Below, piece by piece: positions 25,646 to 34,499 of a DNA stretch of 64,000 nucleotides. Made by a program: the position numbers and the translations under genes. The notes under the pieces are model-generated. The model saw nothing but the letters and a program-made list of their open reading frames with translations, was not told the origin of the DNA and searched no databases. This stretch comes from Chitinophagaceae bacterium 26-R-25 (lineage in GTDB: Bacteria; Bacteroidota; Bacteroidia; Chitinophagales; Chitinophagaceae), in the NCBI GenBank assembly GCA_029906195.1, contig JARWSJ010000002.1, positions 1,507,786-1,571,785 on the forward strand. The letters run 5' to 3'. Each line of letters starts with the position of its first letter. Within the stretch, counting starts at the first letter, position 1.

Positions 25646-28243
25646 ATGATCAGATTTATTATGTGTTGTGTATTGACAGGTGTTGTTGGTGCAAGCGTTG
25701 CGCAACAAACTCTCACGCCACTTTATAAGGATTCCACGAGGACTGCTGAAGCTCGTGTAAAGGATTTATTAGGCCGAATGACACTGCAGGAGAAGATCGC
25801 TCAAATGACACATCTGCATGGCGAGCATTATGATGATCGTGGAGAAGTGAACATGCAAAAGTTACGTTCTTTTACAAAGGGCATGAGTGTTGGCTGTATA
25901 GAAGGAATAAGCTATACTTCCAGTGAGTATATAAATGCCATTTACAAAGTGCAGAAAAGTATGAAGCAAGACACCCGTCTTGGTATTCCTGTATTGCCTG
26001 TCATGGAAGGGCTGCACGGCATTGTACAGGATGGCGCGATGATCTATCCGCAATCCATAGCCATTGGTGCCACTTTCAATCCCGGACTTACCCTTCAGAT
26101 GGCCGGCCAGATAGGGGCGGAAATGAAAAGCATGGGCATTAAACAAGTGCTGGCTCCAGACCTTGATCTTGCACGTGAACTGAGATGGGGCAGGGTAGAA
26201 GAGACTTATGGTGAAGATCCGTTCCTGGTTTCTATAATGGGCGCCGCTTATGTACAGGGGTTGCACAAACACCGGATCATTTGCACACCGAAACATTTTA
26301 TCGGTCATGGGTCACCGTTAGGAGGATTGAACCTTGCTTCCGTGGAAGGAGGTAAGCGTCAATTACTGAATCTTTATCTGCAACCATTTGAGCGCGCCAT
26401 TAAGGCTGAGCCGCTGAGCATTATGAATTGTTACAGTTCTTACGACGGAGAGCCCGTAGCAGGTTCTTCCTATTTTATGACAGAACTGTTGAGAAAGCAA
26501 CTTGGATTCAAGGGGTATGTGTATTCAGACTGGGGATCGATTGCCATGCTATCCTATTTTCACAGAACCGCTGATGGGCCCGAAGATGCAGCAAGCCAGG
26601 CAGTAGAAGCAGGCATCGATCTTGAAGCGGGTGGTAATAATTATCAAAAGCTGGAGCAACTTGTGAAAGATGGTAAAGTAGACATTCGTTATATTGATTC
26701 TGCTGTATCGCATATTTTGTATGCAAAATTTGTGTCCGGTCTTTTTGAAGATCCTTTGCCGGATACCAACTACATAGCCACCGGGCTTCACTCGCCTGCA
26801 TCCACTCAGCTGGCACGACAAATGGCAGATGAAAGCGCTGTTTTGTTGCAAAACGACGGCATCCTGCCATTGGATGTAAATAAACAAAAAGTAGTTGCCG
26901 TTATTGGCCCAAATGCTGATCAGGTGCAGTTTGGCGATTATTCATGGAGTCGCAGCAACAACGACGGTGTTACTGCTTTAAAAGGTATTGAGGCATTGGC
27001 GGGCAATAAAGCAACCATTCATTATGCACGTGGATGCGATCTCGTATCGCAGGACAGCTCTGGATTTAGTGAGGCCGCGAAAGCAGCTGCCAACAGTGAT
27101 GTAGCCCTTGTTTTTGTGGGTACGCAAAGTGCTTCGCTGGCGAGAGATTACAAAAATGCTACCAGTGGAGAAGGCTTTGATTTGTCAGATCTTAAATTGC
27201 CTGGTGTGCAGGAAGAGCTGGTAAAAGCTGTTAAACGCAGTGGCAAACCTGTGGTGGTCGTGTTAGTAACAGGAAAGCCCTTTGCCATACCCTGGATCAA
27301 AGCAAATGCAGATGCAATCATTGCGCAGTTTTATGCTGGCCAGCAGCAAGGAAATGCAATTGCAGGCATCCTGTTTGGAAATGTAAATCCTTCCGGCAGA
27401 TTGCCGGTTTCTTTTCCGCAATCAGTGGGACATCTTCCTGTGTATTATAACTACCTGCCGTCAGATAAAGGCTTTTATAAAAAAAGCGGCACACCTGAAA
27501 AACCCGGACGCGACTATGTGTTTTCGTCGCCAGATGCCTTGTGGAGTTTCGGTTATGGTCAGTCTTATACAAAGTTTCAGTATGCAAATATGATGGTTGC
27601 TAAAGAGCAATACAGATTGAAAGATACTATTGAAGTAACGCTTGACGTAACCAATACAGGCAAAAGAAACGGTAAAGATGTAGTGCAGCTTTATGTGCGG
27701 GATGTCGTTAGTTCAATTGCCACTCCTATACATCAACTAAAAGCATTTGAAAAAATTGATCTGGCAAAAGATGAAACAAAAAAAGTTATACTTAAAATAC
27801 CAGTTAGCGAACTGGCATTGTATAACAAAGATTATTTGAAAGTGGTAGAGCCCGGCGACTTTGAATTACAATTAGGTACTTCTTCGGATGCTATTTACTG
27901 GAAAAAAATGATAAGGGTGGCTGATGCTGACGGAAACAAAACGCAGCTTAAAGGCTTTGCAAATGCACAACGCGATCTGCCACAGCCAACCGCGAAAGGC
28001 AATAGAAAAATAGTTATTTCGGGACTGGTGAGAGATGTGCAGGCGTCATTATTGTCTTCCGTAAAAGTGTCGGCAAAAAAATCCGGTAATTATGTTTTTA
28101 CCAATGATAAAGGAGCGTATGAAATAGAAGTACAGGACAATGATGTGTTGATTTTTTCTGCCAAAGGTTATACAAAGCAGGAAGTACCTGTAAATAATAA
28201 TCAGACAATTAGTATAAAGTTGATTCCATCACAGGATGAGTAA
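25646..28243 (+). CDS. GH3 beta-glucosidase with C-terminal carboxypeptidase-regulatory-like domain
   Basis: BglX-like GH3 enzyme of 865 aa with a signal peptide ending near VGASVAQ. TIM barrel: PVMEGLHGIVQDG, RVEETYGEDPFLV, PKHFIGHGSPLGG and nucleophile Asp295 in VYSDWGS. Sandwich domain: ESAVLLQNDGILPLD. Fibronectin-III domain begins near WSFGYGQSYTKFQY. It then has an extra domain, residues about 785-865 (VISGLVRDVQASLLSSVKVS, KGAYEIEV), a carboxypeptidase-D-regulatory-like beta-sandwich normally seen at the N-terminus of SusC proteins. Such a tail may serve surface or partner attachment. It presumably cleaves beta-glucosides in the periplasm or at the surface. A GH38 fossil follows. Confidence 0.9.
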   Translation: MIRFIMCCVLTGVVGASVAQQTLTPLYKDSTRTAEARVKDLLGRMTLQEKIAQMTHLHGEHYDDRGEVNMQKLRSFTKGMSVGCIEGISYTSSEYINAIYKVQKSMKQDTRLGIPVLPVMEGLHGIVQDGAMIYPQSIAIGATFNPGLTLQMAGQIGAEMKSMGIKQVLAPDLDLARELRWGRVEETYGEDPFLVSIMGAAYVQGLHKHRIICTPKHFIGHGSPLGGLNLASVEGGKRQLLNLYLQPFERAIKAEPLSIMNCYSSYDGEPVAGSSYFMTELLRKQLGFKGYVYSDWGSIAMLSYFHRTADGPEDAASQAVEAGIDLEAGGNNYQKLEQLVKDGKVDIRYIDSAVSHILYAKFVSGLFEDPLPDTNYIATGLHSPASTQLARQMADESAVLLQNDGILPLDVNKQKVVAVIGPNADQVQFGDYSWSRSNNDGVTALKGIEALAGNKATIHYARGCDLVSQDSSGFSEAAKAAANSDVALVFVGTQSASLARDYKNATSGEGFDLSDLKLPGVQEELVKAVKRSGKPVVVVLVTGKPFAIPWIKANADAIIAQFYAGQQQGNAIAGILFGNVNPSGRLPVSFPQSVGHLPVYYNYLPSDKGFYKKSGTPEKPGRDYVFSSPDALWSFGYGQSYTKFQYANMMVAKEQYRLKDTIEVTLDVTNTGKRNGKDVVQLYVRDVVSSIATPIHQLKAFEKIDLAKDETKKVILKIPVSELALYNKDYLKVVEPGDFELQLGTSSDAIYWKKMIRVADADGNKTQLKGFANAQRDLPQPTAKGNRKIVISGLVRDVQASLLSSVKVSAKKSGNYVFTNDKGAYEIEVQDNDVLIFSAKGYTKQEVPVNNNQTISIKLIPSQDE

Positions 28244-28438
28244 GAGTCCGGGACTGTTTTCAGATATGCGTGGATCAATTTTAATGTAGTATCAATGAAA
28301 GTTATTGAAACTTTAAGTTGAATAAATTTCCTGGTAAAATATTGCCCTTCACAACTGCTGCCACGCACGGTCGGTAATTGTGAAGGTCTTGGATGCTTCT
28401 CGGCATCTTCATGTTAAAGCCCTTCATTTTGCCCAGCA

Positions 28439-28720
28439 TTGACCGTCCATCATGGCATGGTGAAGCAGGCAGAAATGGAGCAGGCTGCTGCCGAATACAC
28501 GCAACCGTTAGTGGCCATACCGGTAAAAGAAAACAGTGTGAAGCCCGGTTTGTTTGAGTTAAGCAATACCTCGGTAGTGGGCATAACACCTGATGCAGAT
28601 TTTGTCTGGAATGAATTAAAGCCAAAGCAAATCATTGATGCCAAATCAGGTGAAACGGTAAGCGCAGATAAAGCGATCAGCATTGCCGGAATGGATGTGG
28701 TGGAGATTAGAATTGATTAA
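28439..28720 (+). pseudogene. GH38 alpha-mannosidase C-terminal remnant (copy 2)
   Basis: Encodes HHGMVKQAEMEQAAAEYTQ, then PLVAIPVKENSVKPG, NTSVVGITPDAD and IAGMDVVEIRID. It matches the remnant at 22430-22780 almost throughout but lacks an internal strand (the GGFTVRLFNPEP part), an in-frame deletion. No catalytic domain or credible start is present. The two fossils bracket the GH109/kinase/GH3 block. Confidence 0.75.
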
Positions 28721-28778
28721 CAGATTGACGGTGTGCAAGGAAAGCGCCACCCAATTTGATCCGATAAATAAATAAGTC

Positions 28779-29201
28779 ATGAATAAAGGTTTGATTGAAA
28801 CTTATTACGCTAAGGAGAACGGCTACCATCCTTTTTTCATTCGTGAACACTGGCAGGTGGCACAACTAAACTATTTGCCTTCCCTCGCCTTTACCGGCAT
28901 CGAGCGGGTGGAGCGGCATAAGCATACTGACGAAATTTTTGTACTCACCAAAGGCAAAGCAGTATTGATCGGTGCTGTAGTGGATAATAAGCAGACGGAT
29001 TTTGAATGCATCCTGATGAAGCAGGGCGTTACATACAATATCCCCGGCAATGCCTGGCATATGATTGCCATGAGCGAAGATGCCGAAGTAATTATTGTAG
29101 AAAAAAGCAATACCCACCTGAATGATGTTACCTATCATTATCTAACCGATATGGACAGGTTCAAACTTAAATTACAAATATTGCAATTGGTAAGTGATTA
29201 A
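28779..29201 (+). CDS. Cupin-fold protein
   Basis: Small cytoplasmic protein of 140 aa with a single cupin barrel. The metal/ligand motif region is VERHKHTDEIFVLTKGKAVL (residues about 45-64), followed by the second motif MKQGVTYNIPGNAWHMIAMS. The His-x-His...Glu set is consistent with a bound divalent metal. Related small cupins act as sugar isomerases, epimerases or ligand-binding proteins; nothing here decides. It is the last plus-strand gene before the strand switch and is followed by a good intrinsic terminator. Confidence 0.75.
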   Translation: MNKGLIETYYAKENGYHPFFIREHWQVAQLNYLPSLAFTGIERVERHKHTDEIFVLTKGKAVLIGAVVDNKQTDFECILMKQGVTYNIPGNAWHMIAMSEDAEVIIVEKSNTHLNDVTYHYLTDMDRFKLKLQILQLVSD

Positions 29202-29254
29202 ATCCAGCTGCAGCAATGAATGTACAGTCCTGGAGATTGACAGATTTTTAATTG

Positions 29255-29286
29255 ATCCTGACTACCTTTGGTAGACGGGATTTTTT
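29255..29286 (+). terminator. Intrinsic terminator after the cupin gene
   Basis: Stem CTACC-TTT-GGTAG with an outer ATCC/GGAT pair, directly followed by six T. It lies 54 bp after the cupin stop and ends the region 1 plus-strand transcription unit. Confidence 0.7.
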
Positions 29287-29407
29287 GTGGTTCGAGGCGC
29301 AGGCAATATCAACAGCCGGTTTTTGTGGAAGAGTTCTTAGCAAGGACCATTCATATCTTGACGCCTGTTCTTTAATAGAATTTTCGTGTGTAATTGCTGT
29401 AAAATAA

Positions 29408-29433
29408 AGCGACCGCCTCAATGGGCGGTCGCT
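29408..29433 (-). terminator. Intrinsic terminator for the minus-strand operon
   Basis: Perfect 10-bp stem AGCGACCGCC / GGCGGTCGCT with a 6-base loop. Read on the minus strand it is followed by TTTATTTTA. It lies about 125 bp beyond the stop of the large beta-helix gene and faces the cupin terminator. Confidence 0.75.
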
Positions 29434-29480
29434 GTTAATGTTTGTGTTACTTATTAATGTTGGTTTTTAATATTGATGCC

Positions 29481-29558
29481 TTAATAGGCATACAAACCCA
29501 ATTGACCAACAGTAACATAAATCGAATAGCTGGATGTGCCTTTAAACTTCGATGATAC
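29481..29558 (-). pseudogene. F5/8C (discoidin) domain tail remnant
   Basis: Directly behind the TAG of the beta-helix gene, a shifted frame reads VSSKFKGTSSYSIYVTVGQL and then GLYAY and a stop. This matches the end of each F5/8C repeat in that gene (IKFKGTSSYSSFVIIGELRF). It is the leftover 3' end of another repeat or of a related gene. Confidence 0.75.
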
Positions 29559-32500
29559 CTAATGGCTATTGTACATATCTGAAATTTCTGATGCGTCCAA
29601 TACCCTGTCAAATAACGTGATCTCATTGGCAATTCCGTTGTACCAGCCAAATCCGCCGCCGCTGTTTGAACCGAGGCAGTACCTGGTTCCTGCCGACCAC
29701 ATTGTTCCGATTGACACAGGTGTTCCTTCTAACGCTCCATTTACATACAGGCTTAACGCTCCACCAGTAGATGCAACCAGCGTGATAAAATACCAGGTGC
29801 CAGGCTGTACGGTAGTTGTACCGCTTACACTCTTTGAAGCCCCATCAAACATATAAGCTTCAAACTTGCCGCTAGAATTAATTCGCAACTGGTGTGACCA
29901 GTATGAAGTCGGGCCGGACGCATTTGTTCTCACCCAAATATTCTGTGCTGTTGAGGCATTGGGTTTTACCCATAATGATATGGTAGTGCCTACGGGATTA
30001 GCAACGTCCGGAATATTTACGTATCCATTTGTACCGTTAAAGGAAACTCCATAGTAGTCACCTGTCGCCCATGATGCGGCTCCGTTTAAAGTGCCTGTTT
30101 TGCCATTTCCTGATTCATCGCTGGCAACGGTACCGGTACTATCATCCAGTGGCCAGTACCCGGCTCCATTTGCGCTTGCTGTTCCAAACAAGCTTAACTC
30201 GCCCACTACCACAAAACTTGTATAACCTGAGGCTGCTTTTAACTTAACATATCTGGCATCAATAGCACTGAAATTGGCAGAATAACTTTCGCCAGACAAC
30301 TGACTTGGAATAGTGCCTGATGAGATAACAAATTCTTCTCCGCCGAAAACCCCTGTTGCACTTCCATATAGCACATAATCTTTCACGTTTCGTCCGGCTG
30401 CCCCACTTTCATTCTGAATGGTAAACGAAGACAGTGTATAGGTTTGCCCAAGATCCATCTTCACCCATTCATTGGTAACGGTACCGGATGCTGATATCCA
30501 TTCGGCAACTGAACCATCGTTAATGTTAGCAGCGCTATAGGCGCCATTGAATTGGCTGCTATAGCCGGTAACGGTTTTGTTAACTGAAACGTTATTTGTC
30601 GGCGGCTGGGTTGCAGCCAACACCCCAAGAAAGCGTAACTCTCCAATTATTACAAAGCTGGAATAACTGGATGTACCCTTGAATTTAATATACCTGGCAT
30701 CTACAGACGTAAAGCTTACTGTGTCAGAAGCCAAAGCATTTAAACTTGGAAGGGTACCGGATGATATGACGTATTCTTCACCAGTAAAGGAACCTGTAGC
30801 GCTTCCATATAAAACGTAATCTTTTACGTTGCGCCCATTAGCTCCGTATTCATTTTGAATGATAAAGGAAGACAGTGTATAGGTTTGTCCAAGGTCAATG
30901 CTTACCCACTCGTTGCGGGTACCTGAGCCACTTGCCGAGGCCCAACCGTTATAGCTGCTATTCACCACCCCGTCATTAATGTTCGCTGCTTTATAAGTGG
31001 AGGTATTGTATTGGCTACTAAAACCGATAATCGGTTTGTTGGATGGAACCAGTGTTGGCGCCGGTGGAGGCTGACTTGCAGCCAACTGGCCATACAAACT
31101 CAATTCACCGACAGTAACAAGATTAGAATAACTGGACGTGGCTTTAAACTTAATAAATCGTGTATCCATTGCTGTAAAAGACACAGTATACTTCTGATAG
31201 GTACTCAGTGAAGGAATGGTTCCCGACGAAATAACAAACTCTTCTCCGGCAAAAGCACCTGTAAAACTACCATACAGTATGTAATCTTTCACGTTTCTGT
31301 TATTCTGATAACCTTCACCCTGAATAACAAAGGAAGATACGGTGTAAGATTGTCCCAGATCCATGCTCACCCACTGATTAGAAGTGCCTGCTCCATTGGC
31401 AGATGCCCAGCCATAACTTGACGTGTTAACAACCCCGTCATTGATGTTTGCCGCTTTCCAAGCGTTTGCATCATACTGACTGCTATAGCCCATAATCGTT
31501 TTGTTTAAGCTAACATTCGTTATTGTAGGCTGAGTGGCAGCTACCTCTCCAAACAAACTCAATTCGCCGACAGTAACAAGATTGGAATAACTGGATGTGG
31601 CTTTAAACATAATATATCGGGCATCCATTGGTGTAAAGTACACACTTTGCGTCTGATAGATACTCAGTGAAGGAATGGTTCCTGACGAAATAACAAACTC
31701 TTCTCCGGCAAAGGCACCTGTAAAACTACCATACAGTATGTAATCCTTCACGTTTCTGTTATTCTCATAACCTTCACCCTGAATAATAAAGGAAGATAAG
31801 GTGTAAGATTGTCCCAGATCCATGCTGACCCACTGATTAGAAGTGCTTGATCCACTGGCAGATGCCCAGGCATAACTTGACGTGTTAACAACCCCGTCAT
31901 TGATGTTTGCCGCTTTCCAACTGGTTGCATTATACTGACTGCTATAACCGGTTATCACTTTATGCACAGAAACATTCGGTCTCGCCATATAGCCTTCATA
32001 TACATTTATACTATCCACGTTTATAGTGCCCACAGATGAGCTTTTAATAATCTGCGACAGTGTATCTGCAGCACTGCCCGATGTAGCAAAAGCCTGATTA
32101 GTTAAAACTTTTGTGGTGTCAATGTAGAGATTGTAGGTGCTTGTTACCACATCAAACTCAACTTTGAACTTATACCAGGTTCCCGCGGCATAAGACTGAA
32201 TATCAACCCAGGCCGCCGCTGCGTTTTTGTAAGCAATTTGCCCATCGCTATTGAATGCGATTTGTATTAAATTGGTGGAGCCGGACTTTAATGCAATTGG
32301 CAATACTACGGCATTTGTCTGACCCGCTTTTGCCTGCACTTCAACAGTTCCCGCATATAAAGCTGTAAAGCCATGTGATGACACAAGGTCCTGACCTGAT
32401 GCAGTCCCGGTTTTTGAAAGTCCCATGCTTTTGTTCGTTGGGGTTGGAACGCCCTGCACTGTTACAGTACCGTCTCCACCCGCATTATTGATCGTCCAGT

Positions 32501-34460
32501 CTTGTGGCGTCTCGTTAACCCTCCTCCAATCAAAAATCTCAAAAAGCCTGCTTGTAGATGGAGTCGTGGAAGGTTTAATATCAAGGTAAGGTTTTTGCAA
32601 TCCGGCACTGTCTATAATTAATTGTGCTGCCGGAGGCCAGGCACCATTTGAAACAACTACTGTACCGGTAACAGGAGTACCTTTATTTATGTAGGCACCT
32701 GTGGTAGTGTACGTGTTAGCAACCGAATCATGTGACGGTCCATTGGTCATAAAAAACCTGGGCGCATTATTAACAACGTTATCTAACACATTCCACCAAT
32801 TGCTGCCATTGTCCAGATACAAAGCACCGGTTTGTTTATATTGATTCTGTACATAGTTGTTGGAAATTAGGCCCATATTCAATGAATCACCGCCAGTCTC
32901 CCCAATAACATAAATTTCTCCTCCGTCCTCACATACCGTTGTTGCTTCATGAACATAGTTGTATAGGATATGTGTATTTTTATGGGCGTATCCGGAATAA
33001 TAGCCGATGTGCATGCCTGAATAGGGAACGTTGCCAATCTCATTATGCACGACATCCATATCCTGCGGGAAGGTGGCGCCAATGGCGGCTGAAGAGTAAT
33101 ACTCCGTTCCGATTTTATTAAAGTAATTATTAATCACATCATTATTTCGCAGCAAGGCACGACTGTCTGTACTACCACCATAGTTTTCCGAGCCCGATAC
33201 ACCCGCACCATTGTAATCCCCAACTTGTAGTCCCTTGCCCGAAAGGTCGGCAAATCTGGAACCAATAACAAGGTTATCCTGGCAGCCTGCATACATGTTT
33301 AGCCCGGTATTACCAAGATGCTCGAAAACATCATGATCGAACTGAATCGCGTTTGCATATTTCAGGTTAAAGGCTGCGCTTAACAAATATGACATAATAT
33401 CGTTCTGTGAATCTACGTGTCCACTATCGCTATTGGCTTTTGTATCCGTTGTATAATTAAATGTAATGCCTATGAACTGCAAATTGTGTGCTTTATGATC
33501 CAGATCGCTACCCTGTACACGTACCAATTCGTCCAATAGAGGTGCGATTACGGTTGCTGTCGATAAATCTTCTCCGCTTTTTGGCTTATAGTAAATGGTG
33601 TCCGTTGCTCTGTTCAAATACCATTCGCCTTCGGCGTCCAGCAACTCGTAAGCGTTCTCTATCCAAGCCGGGTACTTACTGCTATTTGCGCCTACCGATG
33701 AATAACCTTTATTAGTTGCCGATCCCCAGGCTGGCTGCTTCATCTTAATCGTGGTTGTCGTTCCATCATAGGTAATGCTATCGACACCGACTCTGGGTGC
33801 TGTCCATTGAGAAATGAATACAAACTCAATATCGCGTTTATTATTCCATTGATCCATTGGTTTGGCATTGTTTGCAAACACGCTTGCGCTGCTGGTATAG
33901 CCGATAGCTTGAACAAAGCCCATTGGCGAGGGGCTACCCGTGCTTCTTGCTCTTATGGCACGCACACCGTTAACAAATAACTGTCTTGTTTCAATATTAC
34001 CGGCATAGGCACTGTAAATATTCAGACAGCTGTCACATAAAGACCAGTTTGTGATCTGCTTTCCGCCACTGATGATGGCTTTCTCACCATAATAGGCGGC
34101 GTAAATGATATTGTATCCATTGGTACCCCCATCGCTGTCTGTAAGCGTTAATGTTGAATCGAGCTGGTAGGTGCCACCTCTTAAATAGATATAGATGTCG
34201 CCCGTCATATTGCTGTTAATGGTGCGCACCACATCACGTGCTTTGTAGATTGTTTTAAAGGCCGAACCAATGGAAGTGCCGCTGTTAGTGGTGTCGTTCC
34301 CATTTATTGGGTCAACATAGTAGGTGGCTTGTGTGCCCGCAATCGCATAGGCATGAGGTATGACAACGGATAATGTTATCATCAAACTCAGCCGCAGTAA
34401 AAAAGTGAACCAGTTAGAATGGCCTGGTTCTGCCGAATATCGTTTGATTGGTAGGTGCAT
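29559..34460 (-). CDS. Large secreted beta-helix glycosidase-like protein with four F5/8C domains and a LamG domain
   Basis: 1633 aa, N-terminal membrane/signal segment ending near AYAIAGTQA. Residues about 45-640 form a right-handed parallel beta-helix (TYYVDPINGND, DIYIYLRGGTYQLDSTLTL, GEKAIISGGKQI, later EDGGEIYVIGETGGD) of the kind found in GH141 and related pectin-active families; I call it GH141-like. Residues about 650-830 look like a concanavalin-like sandwich (TWYKFKVEFDVVTSTYNLYI). Four tandem F5/8 type C carbohydrate-binding domains follow (about 835-1435), each with NINDGVV and VSMDLGQSYT-type blocks. A LamG domain ends the protein. There is no T9SS sorting domain. It sits 39 bp after the T9SS-sorted protein gene in the same operon. 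It likely acts on a complex plant glycan at or outside the cell surface. Confidence 0.8.
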   Translation of the reverse strand: MHLPIKRYSAEPGHSNWFTFLLRLSLMITLSVVIPHAYAIAGTQATYYVDPINGNDTTNSGTSIGSAFKTIYKARDVVRTINSNMTGDIYIYLRGGTYQLDSTLTLTDSDGGTNGYNIIYAAYYGEKAIISGGKQITNWSLCDSCLNIYSAYAGNIETRQLFVNGVRAIRARSTGSPSPMGFVQAIGYTSSASVFANNAKPMDQWNNKRDIEFVFISQWTAPRVGVDSITYDGTTTTIKMKQPAWGSATNKGYSSVGANSSKYPAWIENAYELLDAEGEWYLNRATDTIYYKPKSGEDLSTATVIAPLLDELVRVQGSDLDHKAHNLQFIGITFNYTTDTKANSDSGHVDSQNDIMSYLLSAAFNLKYANAIQFDHDVFEHLGNTGLNMYAGCQDNLVIGSRFADLSGKGLQVGDYNGAGVSGSENYGGSTDSRALLRNNDVINNYFNKIGTEYYSSAAIGATFPQDMDVVHNEIGNVPYSGMHIGYYSGYAHKNTHILYNYVHEATTVCEDGGEIYVIGETGGDSLNMGLISNNYVQNQYKQTGALYLDNGSNWWNVLDNVVNNAPRFFMTNGPSHDSVANTYTTTGAYINKGTPVTGTVVVSNGAWPPAAQLIIDSAGLQKPYLDIKPSTTPSTSRLFEIFDWRRVNETPQDWTINNAGGDGTVTVQGVPTPTNKSMGLSKTGTASGQDLVSSHGFTALYAGTVEVQAKAGQTNAVVLPIALKSGSTNLIQIAFNSDGQIAYKNAAAAWVDIQSYAAGTWYKFKVEFDVVTSTYNLYIDTTKVLTNQAFATSGSAADTLSQIIKSSSVGTINVDSINVYEGYMARPNVSVHKVITGYSSQYNATSWKAANINDGVVNTSSYAWASASGSSTSNQWVSMDLGQSYTLSSFIIQGEGYENNRNVKDYILYGSFTGAFAGEEFVISSGTIPSLSIYQTQSVYFTPMDARYIMFKATSSYSNLVTVGELSLFGEVAATQPTITNVSLNKTIMGYSSQYDANAWKAANINDGVVNTSSYGWASANGAGTSNQWVSMDLGQSYTVSSFVIQGEGYQNNRNVKDYILYGSFTGAFAGEEFVISSGTIPSLSTYQKYTVSFTAMDTRFIKFKATSSYSNLVTVGELSLYGQLAASQPPPAPTLVPSNKPIIGFSSQYNTSTYKAANINDGVVNSSYNGWASASGSGTRNEWVSIDLGQTYTLSSFIIQNEYGANGRNVKDYVLYGSATGSFTGEEYVISSGTLPSLNALASDTVSFTSVDARYIKFKGTSSYSSFVIIGELRFLGVLAATQPPTNNVSVNKTVTGYSSQFNGAYSAANINDGSVAEWISASGTVTNEWVKMDLGQTYTLSSFTIQNESGAAGRNVKDYVLYGSATGVFGGEEFVISSGTIPSQLSGESYSANFSAIDARYVKLKAASGYTSFVVVGELSLFGTASANGAGYWPLDDSTGTVASDESGNGKTGTLNGAASWATGDYYGVSFNGTNGYVNIPDVANPVGTTISLWVKPNASTAQNIWVRTNASGPTSYWSHQLRINSSGKFEAYMFDGASKSVSGTTTVQPGTWYFITLVASTGGALSLYVNGALEGTPVSIGTMWSAGTRYCLGSNSGGGFGWYNGIANEITLFDRVLDASEISDMYNSH
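30160..31985 (-). repeat. Four tandem ~450-bp coding repeats (F5/8C modules)
   Basis: Four in-frame units, each ending in a GELSLFG-type strand. The two nearest the N-terminus (about 31537-31980 and 31090-31533) are nearly identical at DNA level over long stretches, including the codons for SYSNLVTVGEL and GTIPSLS, so they duplicated recently. The other two are more diverged. Boundaries are approximate. Confidence 0.85.
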
Positions 34461-34499
34461 CGTTAGAATGTTTTGAAGTAAAACAGTGTAGTTAATTAT

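Noticed and set aside
25315..25728. 137-codon open frame before the second GH3 gene, with a signal-like Met-Lys-Lys start inside it
   Set aside because: It overlaps the GH3 signal peptide in another frame, is Cys-rich and irregular at its end, and shows no domain. Treated as intergenic.
28302..28625. 107-codon minus-strand frame across the second GH38 fossil
   Set aside because: It runs antisense through a recognisable GH38 fragment and has no domain of its own.
30160..31985. CRISPR-like array
   Set aside because: The repeats are about 450 bp, in frame and encode F5/8C domains; there are no short repeats with unique spacers anywhere in the window.
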